Source of the DNA: Erysipelotrichaceae bacterium
GTDB lineage: Bacteria; Bacillota_I; Bacilli_A; Acholeplasmatales; Anaeroplasmataceae
Assembly (NCBI GenBank): GCA_015059145.1
Contig: SVAZ01000009.1
Coordinates: 1 to 61,185, forward strand
Direction of reading: 5' to 3'
DNA length: 61,185 nucleotides
Shown here: piece after piece, positions 1 to 7,393 of the stretch
Layout of the letters: the number at the start of each line of letters is the position of its first letter
Numbering within the stretch: the first letter of the stretch is position 1
The notes under the pieces: generated by a model
What the model was told of the DNA's origin: nothing
Seen by the model: only the letters and a program-made list of their open reading frames with translations
The model's database searches: none
Translations under genes and position numbers: made by a program

Positions 1-26
1 TTTGTGTTTTGTGGGGAGGCTTTCGT

Positions 27-1460
27 ATGATTGAATATATTATAGAAGGTAAAATGGCTGTAATAATCGGATGTAGTGAAGAGGAGGAAGAGCTTTATAT
101 TCCTGAATTCATTAATGATCTACCAGTTGGTAAGGTTCAAGCTCATTCTTTTTATGATGCCCCTAATTTAAGAAAGGTAGTATTCCCTAAAAATTTAAAG
201 CTTGTAGGTGAGTATGCTTTTGCTAGCTGCAAAAAGCTTCGTGAGGTAATTTTTGAGGAGGGTATTGAATCTATAGAAGACTGGGCTTTTATTAGCTGCA
301 ATATTGAAACTGTTTCATTACCTAAGTCATTAAAGATGATTGGAGAAAATGCCTTTATGGGTAATATTGCAAAAGCTGATGTAAATGATTATATGGAGAA
401 AAAGGATATTATCTCTAGAAATAAAAATGCTAGACCTAAAAATGCGGCAATTTTCCCAATTGATTTAATAGATAATCTTTCTAATGTTACTAAAGAATTC
501 ATTGTTGAAAAGTCAACTTATTATGAAACACAAATTGATTTTGAGAAATCTAAAGATATTGATGAAACCTCTTTAGACTTACCTTATATTTTTGATGGTA
601 ATGAATTTTTAATTGGAATTGCCTTAAGAGAGCCTTCTGAGAAGCTTTCACTACAGGTTTCTAAGGAAAGCCAAAGGGTATTAGGAAAGTATGATGATGA
701 GAACCCAGATTTCTTAGTTTTAAGACTTGACATTTTATCAAATGAAAAATTTGTAGGTGAGGTTGTTTTTAAGTCTCCATTTTCAGAAAAAATTAGATGT
801 AAAATAATCGAAGAAATGTCTGTTGAAAATGAAAACACTAAATATCTAAGAGTTGTTGCCTCACTAGATTCATATGGTAGTGGTAACATTTCTCGAGAAT
901 TTGCGATGAATATGTTTAGAGATTTAGATGGCAAATATTTTACGCAATATAAAAACCATTTGCTAACTAAAAATCAATATAATGAAATTAGAGATACAAT
1001 AGGTAATGTAGCTCTTGACACATTAAAATCATTTTTAAAACAGATTTCTTATGCTCCTGCATTAAGCTATATTATTTCTGTTTTTCAAACAATAATGAGT
1101 GATGGTGAATATATTGGTAAAGAGGAATTCCAAAGATATATAGGAAATAGACTTTATGTGATTTACGATTCTATGGGAACATATGAATCATTTGTTGATG
1201 TATGTTATAACGTTTCAGATGGATTAAAATTCATTGAAGAATTAACTGGAATGAATTATGATGAAATTAAGCAAAGATATGGGCTTTATATTCAAGATGC
1301 TGAGGGATTTGAACTTAATGATGAGGATTTAGAACATTTTAAAAATCAGTTTTCTGATTTCGAAGAAAATTATAATTTATACTCAGAATACCTTGATTAT
1401 ATTTATAAGGTAATGAATTCCTTAAATCAGGATTTTGAAATGAGAACATATCAAGAATAA
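27..1460 (+). CDS. BspA-type leucine-rich repeat protein with large C-terminal domain of unknown function
   Basis: The N-terminal ~115 residues hold short BspA-like (LRR_5) repeats, seen as recurring 'A-F-x-x-C/N-x-x-L-x-x-V-x-F/L-P' units. The remaining ~360 residues match nothing I recognise and are rich in Asp, Glu, Lys and Asn. There is no signal peptide or membrane segment, so it is probably cytoplasmic. I chose ATG 27 because GGGGAGG at 13-19 lies 7 nt upstream; an in-frame TTG at 9 would sit inside that site. It is the first of a close same-strand series with the HAD phosphatase and ybeY. The upstream end is outside the window, so an operon partner may be missing. Function unknown. Confidence 0.75.
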   Translation: MIEYIIEGKMAVIIGCSEEEEELYIPEFINDLPVGKVQAHSFYDAPNLRKVVFPKNLKLVGEYAFASCKKLREVIFEEGIESIEDWAFISCNIETVSLPKSLKMIGENAFMGNIAKADVNDYMEKKDIISRNKNARPKNAAIFPIDLIDNLSNVTKEFIVEKSTYYETQIDFEKSKDIDETSLDLPYIFDGNEFLIGIALREPSEKLSLQVSKESQRVLGKYDDENPDFLVLRLDILSNEKFVGEVVFKSPFSEKIRCKIIEEMSVENENTKYLRVVASLDSYGSGNISREFAMNMFRDLDGKYFTQYKNHLLTKNQYNEIRDTIGNVALDTLKSFLKQISYAPALSYIISVFQTIMSDGEYIGKEEFQRYIGNRLYVIYDSMGTYESFVDVCYNVSDGLKFIEELTGMNYDEIKQRYGLYIQDAEGFELNDEDLEHFKNQFSDFEENYNLYSEYLDYIYKVMNSLNQDFEMRTYQE

Positions 1461-1473
1461 GGATGTGATATTT

Positions 1474-2322
1474 ATGGCTAAACCAACTATAGCCTTAATC
1501 TATGACTTTGATAAAACATTATGTACTACAGATATGCAGGAATATGATTTTATAAAAAATCTAGGTATCGAACCAAATGAATTTTGGGCAGAGGCAGGAA
1601 GAATGACCTCTAAGCATGGTATGGATAGAATTCTATCATATATGCTTGTCATGATTAAAAAATGTAAAGAAAAGAATATTCCGTTAACTAAGGAATATTT
1701 AAATAAATGTGGCGAGAATGTTGTTTTATATCGCGGAGTTCAAACATGGTTTGATCGCATAAATGAATTTGGTGAATCTAAGGGTGTTAATGTAGAGCAT
1801 TACATTATATCTTCAGGAGTAACTGAAATTATAGAGGGTACTCCTATAGCAAAATATTTTAAGAAGATATACGGATGTAAGTTTGTTTATGATGATAATG
1901 GTGAAGCTATTTGGCCTGCAACAGCTATTAACTATACTTTAAAGACTCAATATATTTTTAGAATATCTAAAGGTGTTTTAGATTCAATTGATGATGATAA
2001 TCTAAATAAGCATACACAAGAAAAGAGAATTGAGTATAGAAATATGATTTATATCGGTGATGGATTAACTGATATTCCTTGTATGAAGCTTACGCGTGAA
2101 AAAGGTGGAAGAGCTATAGCTTTATACCAATCTGGTAAGAAGAATACTGTTTCACAATTGGTTAAAGAAAATAGAATTAATTTTGGATGTGTCGCAGATT
2201 ATTCTCAAAATTCAACATTAGAAAAAATTGTAAAGCTTATGATTGAAAATTTAGCAATTTTAGAAGATCTAGAGGCTAAAGAGGAGAAGCAGCTTTCACA
2301 ACTAATTAAAAATATGGAGTAA
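1474..2322 (+). CDS. HAD-superfamily phosphatase
   Basis: Haloacid dehalogenase-type hydrolase of 282 residues. Motif I is visible as D11-F-D13-K-T15, a Ser/Thr motif II as the I-S-S-G stretch near residue 112, and motif IV as G-D-G-L-T-D near residue 190. These carry the Asp nucleophile, the phosphate-binding Ser and the Mg-binding Asp pair. The substrate cannot be inferred. ATG 1474 is preferred over GTG 1465 because AAGGA ends about 10 nt upstream. It lies between the LRR gene and ybeY with 4-13 nt gaps, so it is probably co-transcribed with them. Confidence 0.8.
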   Translation: MAKPTIALIYDFDKTLCTTDMQEYDFIKNLGIEPNEFWAEAGRMTSKHGMDRILSYMLVMIKKCKEKNIPLTKEYLNKCGENVVLYRGVQTWFDRINEFGESKGVNVEHYIISSGVTEIIEGTPIAKYFKKIYGCKFVYDDNGEAIWPATAINYTLKTQYIFRISKGVLDSIDDDNLNKHTQEKRIEYRNMIYIGDGLTDIPCMKLTREKGGRAIALYQSGKKNTVSQLVKENRINFGCVADYSQNSTLEKIVKLMIENLAILEDLEAKEEKQLSQLIKNME

Positions 2323-2325
2323 TAT

Positions 2326-2751
2326 ATGAAGGTTAATTTTTTTAATCAAACTAATGAAAATACTAAACAATATCAAAAGCTTATTAATTCTATTTTTAAG
2401 CCTATGGGTACAAAAAAAGAATTTAATATTATCTTTGTAACAAAAGAAGAAATCCAAAGAATTAATAATGAATTTAGAAAAATAGATAAGATTACTGATG
2501 TTATATCATTTGCATTATGTGATGATAAGGATATAATACAAACTAATGAGCTTGGTGATATCTTTATTTGTCTAGATAAGGCATTTGAGCAAGCAAATGA
2601 TTATGGACATAGTGTTAATCGAGAGGTTGCTTTCTTAGCTGTTCATGGATATCTTCATTTATGTGGATTTGATCATATGACTGAAGAGGAGGAGAAAATA
2701 ATGTTTAAGAAGCAAGATGATATTTTGAATCAGGCAGGTATAACAAGATGA
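2326..2751 (+). CDS. ybeY: Endoribonuclease YbeY (16S rRNA maturation)
   Basis: 141-residue UPF0054 protein, normal length. The zinc site H107-x3-H111-x5-H117 is intact in the sequence [11 protein letters not shown]. YbeY is a metal-dependent RNase that acts in 16S rRNA 3' end processing and ribosome quality control. The gene order ybeY-cdd-era-recO is classical for Firmicutes, although dgkA, usually between ybeY and cdd, is absent. The TGA stop overlaps the ATG of cdd (ATGA), which suggests translational coupling and shows that UGA is a stop in this organism. Confidence 0.95.
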   Translation: MKVNFFNQTNENTKQYQKLINSIFKPMGTKKEFNIIFVTKEEIQRINNEFRKIDKITDVISFALCDDKDIIQTNELGDIFICLDKAFEQANDYGHSVNREVAFLAVHGYLHLCGFDHMTEEEEKIMFKKQDDILNQAGITR

Positions 2752-3152
2752 GTTTTGATAAATTAAAGCTTATTGAAAAGGCAATTGAAGCAAGAGAAAA
2801 TGCTTATGCCCCATACTCGAATTTTAAGGTTGGTGCTGCCATACTTTTATCTAATGGTGTATATATATTAGGATGTAATGTAGAAAATGCCTCATATGGC
2901 CTTACTAATTGTGCTGAGAGAACTGCTTTGTTTTCTTTAATTAGCAATGGATACAAAAAGTCTGATGTTATAGCTATGGCTATTGTTGGAGCGACTCCTG
3001 AACCAATTTCTCCATGTGGTGCTTGTAGACAGGTAATGAGTGAGCTTCTTCCAAGTGATTGTCTTGTTATTTTAGCTAATTTAGATAAGAAATATATTGA
3101 ATATAGTAATTCTGATTTATTACCATATTCGTTTAAAGAGGAGTGCTTATAA
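2748..3152 (+). CDS. cdd: Cytidine deaminase
   Basis: 134-residue homotetramer-type cytidine deaminase that converts cytidine or deoxycytidine to uridine or deoxyuridine in pyrimidine salvage. The catalytic C-A-E motif (C55-A-E57) and the second zinc motif P-C90-G-A-C93 are present. The start ATG overlaps the ybeY stop, and the TAA stop shares its last base with the era ATG, so the genes are tightly packed in one operon. Confidence 0.95.
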   Translation: MSFDKLKLIEKAIEARENAYAPYSNFKVGAAILLSNGVYILGCNVENASYGLTNCAERTALFSLISNGYKKSDVIAMAIVGATPEPISPCGACRQVMSELLPSDCLVILANLDKKYIEYSNSDLLPYSFKEECL

Positions 3153-4066
3153 TGAATATTGATACATATAAGTCTGGATTTGTTGCCATTATAGGTAGAC
3201 CTAATGTGGGTAAATCTACATTCCTAAATACTGTTGTAGGAAAGAAAATTGCAATTATGAGTGATAAGCCTCAAACTACAAGAAATAGGATTTTAGGTAT
3301 TGTAACTACTGATGAAATGCAAATCGCTTTTACTGATACTCCAGGTATTCATAAGCCGACTACTGAGCTTCAAAGAAGAATGGTAAATGCTTCTTATGAT
3401 GCTACTAAGGGTGTGGATTGTGTTATCTTTATGACAACACCTGTTAAGAGTGTTTTAAAGGGTGACGAAATCATATTAGAAAATCTAAAGAAAACAAAGG
3501 TTCCTGTTTTTCTTGTTATTAATAAGGTTGATCAGCTTAAGAGATTTAATGATATCGATTTAACTATTAATCTTTATAAGGATTTATATCCGTTTCAAGG
3601 AATTTTTCCTATTTCAGTTATAGAAAATAAAAATATGGATATGCTCTTAAATGAAATCAAAAGAGCCTTACCATTTGGACCTCAATTTTATCCTGAGGAT
3701 ATGTTAAGCGATCATCCTGAAAGATTTTTAATAAGTGAGCTTATAAGAGAAAAAATACTTGATAGCACTAAGCAGGAGGTTCCTCATAGTATTGCTGTAG
3801 TTGTTGATAGTATGAAGGAATGTGAGGACAATCCTGATTATACTGATATATATGCCACTATTTATGTTGAGCGTGATTCACAAAAGAGAATCATTATTGG
3901 TCATAATGGTGATTTAATTAAAAACGTTAAGCTTAAATCTATTAACGACATTAAAAGGCTAATAGGTAAGAAGGTTCATCTTGACTTATGGGTAAAGGTA
4001 AAGAAGGATTGGAAGGATAGACCTAGTGATCTAAGAGTGCTAGGCTATAGTAATGATAATTTTTAA
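3152..4066 (+). CDS. era: GTPase Era
   Basis: 304-residue essential GTPase for 30S assembly. G1 is G-R-P-N-V-G-K-S (residues 15-22), G3 is D-T-P-G (62-65) and G4 is N-K-V-D. The C-terminal third has the KH RNA-binding domain, which in this family binds the 16S rRNA 3' end. ATG 3152 is chosen because AAAGAGGAG lies about 8 nt upstream, inside the end of cdd; the in-frame GTG at 3143 falls within that site. It overlaps recO through TAATG. Era next to YbeY fits a shared role in 16S maturation. Confidence 0.96.
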   Translation: MNIDTYKSGFVAIIGRPNVGKSTFLNTVVGKKIAIMSDKPQTTRNRILGIVTTDEMQIAFTDTPGIHKPTTELQRRMVNASYDATKGVDCVIFMTTPVKSVLKGDEIILENLKKTKVPVFLVINKVDQLKRFNDIDLTINLYKDLYPFQGIFPISVIENKNMDMLLNEIKRALPFGPQFYPEDMLSDHPERFLISELIREKILDSTKQEVPHSIAVVVDSMKECEDNPDYTDIYATIYVERDSQKRIIIGHNGDLIKNVKLKSINDIKRLIGKKVHLDLWVKVKKDWKDRPSDLRVLGYSNDNF

Positions 4067-4728
4067 TGAATGAGATAAAAGGGTTAGTAATAAGCTCAAT
4101 AGACTATAAAGAAAAATCTAAGGTTGTATATCTTTATACTCCAAATGGACATGATAGTGTTAAGGCTTATCAATCAAAGGACTTTAAAAAGGGCTTATTA
4201 GGCTTTACTACTACATTAAATGAGGTTTCTTATGTGAAGACTAATTCAAAGTTTTCAACTCTAATGGAATATAGTGTTTTAAATAACAATTTCAAATTGA
4301 CTGAATCAGTTGATATATTAAATTGTGTATTTAAAATTTTAGAGGTAATTAAGGCTATTCCAGAAGAGTCGGATCATAAGAGAATATATGATTATATTAT
4401 TACTACTATTAATAATTTAAATAATCATAATCCTAAAAAGGTATTAGCTTTGTTTCTAATTAAAATGCTTCATACCTTTGGTGTTACACCTAATTTAAAG
4501 CATTGTATTAAATGTGGTAGTACAAATATTCAATTCCTATCCATTTCTCATGGTGAATGCTATTGTGGTAGCTGTACTAGCTATAATAATATTGATAAAT
4601 ATAAAATATGGTATGAATATTATTATGATAAAAAGAATACTGAAATGTATTCTGAGGTTGATTATGATAATTTGTTAAATGATATTTATTCTTATTATAG
4701 TAATCATGTTCATATTAATATAAAATAG
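4066..4728 (+). CDS. recO: DNA repair protein RecO
   Basis: 220 residues, slightly short for RecO (about 240-255). It has an N-terminal OB-fold-like region and a zinc-finger pair C-I-K-C ... C-G-S-C near residues 143-170, as in Gram-positive RecO. RecO acts with RecR to load RecA onto SSB-coated single-stranded DNA. It is the last gene of the ybeY-cdd-era-recO run, and a small hairpin with a T-rich tail follows at 4730. Confidence 0.88.
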   Translation: MNEIKGLVISSIDYKEKSKVVYLYTPNGHDSVKAYQSKDFKKGLLGFTTTLNEVSYVKTNSKFSTLMEYSVLNNNFKLTESVDILNCVFKILEVIKAIPEESDHKRIYDYIITTINNLNNHNPKKVLALFLIKMLHTFGVTPNLKHCIKCGSTNIQFLSISHGECYCGSCTSYNNIDKYKIWYEYYYDKKNTEMYSEVDYDNLLNDIYSYYSNHVHINIK

Positions 4729-4729
4729 T

Positions 4730-4757
4730 GCATCCTATCATGGATGCTTTTATATTT
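4730..4757 (+). terminator. Probable intrinsic terminator after recO
   Basis: GCATCC and GGATGC form a 6-bp stem with a 6-nt loop, followed by TTTTATATTT. It directly follows the recO stop and ends 9 nt before the next ATG. The stem is short, so it may be only partly effective. Confidence 0.55.
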
Positions 4758-4766
4758 GGAGGGCAT

Positions 4767-6572
4767 ATGAAAAAAGAGGATGTTATTAAATATAATAGAA
4801 GATTAACTGAAATAGATTATAAGAATCCTTTTTCAATTGGAAATGGTGATTTTGCTGCTACATTAGATGTAACATCAACTCAAAGCTTAAATGAGTATTA
4901 TATAGATATTCCACTTACTACAATGAGTAATAAGCTGTGGTTTTATAAGGATACATCTGGAGATATTAAAAAAACATATATTAATTGCAAAGGATATATG
5001 CTTGATAAGGAAGGGCAGGAGGAGCTTTTTAATTTGAAAAGGGAATATCCTCATAAATATAATTTATTTAATTATAAGCTTTTATATAAGGGTGAAATTA
5101 TTAAGCCTGAAAATATTACAGATATAAATCAGGAATTAGATTTATATTTTGGTATATCTCAATCTAGCTTTAAATATGAAGGAAATGATATATTTGTTAA
5201 ATCATTAATATACCAGGATAATGATGAGCTAGAGCTAAAGGTAAATGCAAGTAATGATTTCTCTATCATGCTGGAATTTTTATATCCGTCCTTTAATAAG
5301 ATTGGATATGATTGCCATAAGAAACCTATTATCAATGTTATAGATAATGTGATAAATATTTATTATGATGAATTTAATAGTACTATGCTAAGCTTTAAAT
5401 CTAATTCTGATATTAAAGTGATTGATAATAAAATATTATTTAATGCTGCTGATTTATTATTGAATTTAGCTCTAAATAAATTAGGTGGCTTAATCTATCT
5501 AAATGAATTTTGGGAAGAGGATAATTCTATTATAATTAGTAATGATTTTTTAGTTGAAAGAATGATTCTATCAAAATATTTATTAAAGCTAAATTCCACA
5601 GGAATATATCCACCTGCAGAATCTGGTATTACTTATAATAATTGGAATTCTAAGTTCCATTTAGAAATGCATATGATTCATGCATTATGGTTAATATATG
5701 ATAATCATCTTGATTTATTGTTAAAAAGCTTAGATTATTATTTAAGTATATATGAAACCTCACTTTCTAGAGCGAAGGAAAATGGTTATAATGGAATTAG
5801 ATTTCCTAAAATGACATCTCCTGATGGCTTAGATAGTCCATCAAATATTGGACCTCTTTTAGTGTGGCAGGAGCCGCATATTGTATATATGCTTCAAGAA
5901 ATTTATAGGATTTATAAGCGTGAGGATATATTAGTTAAATATGAGCCTTTAATTCGTGGAGTTATCGATTTTATGATTTCATATTTAACAGATAATGGTA
6001 ATACTATTGAAATGCTAGAGCCATTATTAGAATGCTGTGAAAGTATACCACTAGAAAAATGTCATAATCCTATGTTTGAGATTGAATATTTTAGAGAGGT
6101 TTTTAAAAGCCAAAGCATAATTGATAATATACTTTATGGTAAAAATAGGTATGATTATGATAGCTATGTAAATCTATTAATAAAGCCTAAAATTACAAAT
6201 GGTATCTATTTAAAAACTCATGACATGATCAATGAGTATGATATTTATCCAGATCATCCTACAGAGGTATTTGCATATTCTTATTTTAAGTCTAACAATA
6301 TTGATGAAAAAAATATGAAGTCGACTTTAGATTTTGTTATTGAAAAGATGGATTTATCAACATTTTGGGGATGGGATTTTCCTTTAATGGGGATGACTGC
6401 TATAAACCTTGGATATGTTGATTTAGGTATTAAAATAGCCACAATGGATGCTTTAAATAATAGCTATTTATATAATGGGCATAATACATCTCCAAGAGAT
6501 GATTTAAAGATTTATTTACCAGGAAATGGTGCTTATTTATTATTTTATAAATTATTAACGCAAAATAAATGA
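4767..6572 (+). CDS. Six-hairpin glycosidase-like protein, intracellular
   Basis: 601 residues. An N-terminal beta-rich part opens with 'NPFSIGNGDFAATLDVT', and a helical C-terminal part carries Trp and acidic stretches (W-Q-E-P-H, W-G-W-D-F-P, G-H-N-T-S-P-R-D-D-L). This layout resembles (alpha/alpha)6 glycoside hydrolases of the GH65/GH95 type, but I cannot name the family or the catalytic acid with certainty. There is no signal peptide, so any substrate would be cytosolic. ATG 4767 is selected because GGAGGG lies just upstream; an in-frame GTG at 4728 would overlap the recO stop and its terminator. No sugar transporter or other catabolic gene is nearby. Confidence 0.6.
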   Translation: MKKEDVIKYNRRLTEIDYKNPFSIGNGDFAATLDVTSTQSLNEYYIDIPLTTMSNKLWFYKDTSGDIKKTYINCKGYMLDKEGQEELFNLKREYPHKYNLFNYKLLYKGEIIKPENITDINQELDLYFGISQSSFKYEGNDIFVKSLIYQDNDELELKVNASNDFSIMLEFLYPSFNKIGYDCHKKPIINVIDNVINIYYDEFNSTMLSFKSNSDIKVIDNKILFNAADLLLNLALNKLGGLIYLNEFWEEDNSIIISNDFLVERMILSKYLLKLNSTGIYPPAESGITYNNWNSKFHLEMHMIHALWLIYDNHLDLLLKSLDYYLSIYETSLSRAKENGYNGIRFPKMTSPDGLDSPSNIGPLLVWQEPHIVYMLQEIYRIYKREDILVKYEPLIRGVIDFMISYLTDNGNTIEMLEPLLECCESIPLEKCHNPMFEIEYFREVFKSQSIIDNILYGKNRYDYDSYVNLLIKPKITNGIYLKTHDMINEYDIYPDHPTEVFAYSYFKSNNIDEKNMKSTLDFVIEKMDLSTFWGWDFPLMGMTAINLGYVDLGIKIATMDALNNSYLYNGHNTSPRDDLKIYLPGNGAYLLFYKLLTQNK

Positions 6573-6577
6573 TTATC

Positions 6578-6606
6578 TTGACTTTATTTATTTTTCATAC
6601 TAAAAT
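6578..6606 (+). promoter_or_regulatory. Sigma-A-type promoter of the valS operon
   Basis: TTGACT (-35), a 17-nt spacer and TAAAAT (-10) at 6601-6606, placed just upstream of the T-box leader. Confidence 0.75.
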
Positions 6607-6611
6607 TAATG

Positions 6612-6850
6612 CATAGCGATGAAATGAAGGAGTACATATTTAGAAGCTTTTAGAGAGGATATGGTCGGTGAAAATATCTAGTTCTAATATGGAAGGTAGT
6701 CATGGAGCTGAATTGGTGAAAATATAGTAGCTGATTCCGTCTATCTACGTTACAGATTAATTGAGTGCTACAGTAGATTATACTGTAGAACTAAGGTGGT
6801 ACCGCGATAATTCGTCCTTAGAATTTTAAAAATTCTAGGGGCTTTTTTTT
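6612..6850 (+). promoter_or_regulatory. T-box riboswitch (tRNA-sensing leader) of the GNAT-valS operon
   Basis: The conserved T-box sequence AAGGTGGTACCGCG is at 6793-6806, with a Stem I-like region (AGAGAGGATATGG..., GGTGAAAAT) before it. It is followed by a terminator whose stem pairs CCTTAGAATTTT (6816-6827) with AAAATTCTAGGG and ends in a T8 run at 6843-6850. In this family, uncharged tRNA pairs with the specifier and the T-box, which favours the antiterminator. The valS gene in the operon predicts tRNA-Val as ligand; I did not fix the specifier codon. The terminator ends directly at the ATG of the next gene. Confidence 0.92.
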
Positions 6851-7393
6851 ATGAAATTAAATGGACAGAGAATTTTAATAAGAGAATTATCTTTTAGAGA
6901 TAAGGATGCATATTACGAGTTTGGAAAAAATCCTAATGTAGGACCACATGCCGGATGGAAGCCTTTTGGAAGTAAGGATATTTCTGATAGAATGCTGGCA
7001 TCACTTATGCTAAGCAAGGAAACCTTCGCCATTGCATTAAAGGATAGTAATATGCTTATTGGCACTATTTCTATATATGATAATGGAATTAGAAAGTACA
7101 ACAAGGTAAAATCAATTGGTTTTTCTCTTTCTGAGGAGTATTGGAATCAGGGTATAATGACTGAGGCAGTAAACCTGATTATTGAATATATCTTTAGAAA
7201 AAAGGATTGTGAGCTAATTGAGGTTGGACATCATTCTGATAATTTTGCATCTAAACGAGTCATTGAGAAATGCGGATTTAAATATGATGGAAGATTATGT
7301 AAATTTAAAAGATTATATGATGGTCGAATAGTAGATGCAGATTTCTATTCGTTAACCATTGATGAGTATGAAAGGAAGATGAGATATGAGTAA
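6851..7393 (+). CDS. GNAT-family N-acetyltransferase (RimJ/RimL type)
   Basis: 180 residues with the RimJ/RimL-like GNAT pattern: N-terminal 'ILIRELSFRD', a central G-F-S-L-S-E-E-Y-W-N-Q-G-I-M-T-E-A acetyl-CoA region and C-terminal 'N-F-A-S-K-R-V-I-E-K-C-G-F'. Such enzymes acetylate protein N-termini, amino acids or antibiotics; the substrate is unknown. Its ATG follows the T-box terminator T-run with no spacer. The only ribosome site is AGGGG at 6837-6841, inside the terminator stem. It overlaps valS by 8 nt, so it is in the tRNA-Val-controlled operon. Confidence 0.85.
   Translation: MKLNGQRILIRELSFRDKDAYYEFGKNPNVGPHAGWKPFGSKDISDRMLASLMLSKETFAIALKDSNMLIGTISIYDNGIRKYNKVKSIGFSLSEEYWNQGIMTEAVNLIIEYIFRKKDCELIEVGHHSDNFASKRVIEKCGFKYDGRLCKFKRLYDGRIVDADFYSLTIDEYERKMRYE

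Noticed and set aside
2700-2760. Mycoplasma-type code (UGA = Trp)
   Set aside because: ybeY ends at TGA just where the next gene starts, and Trp is coded by TGG throughout.
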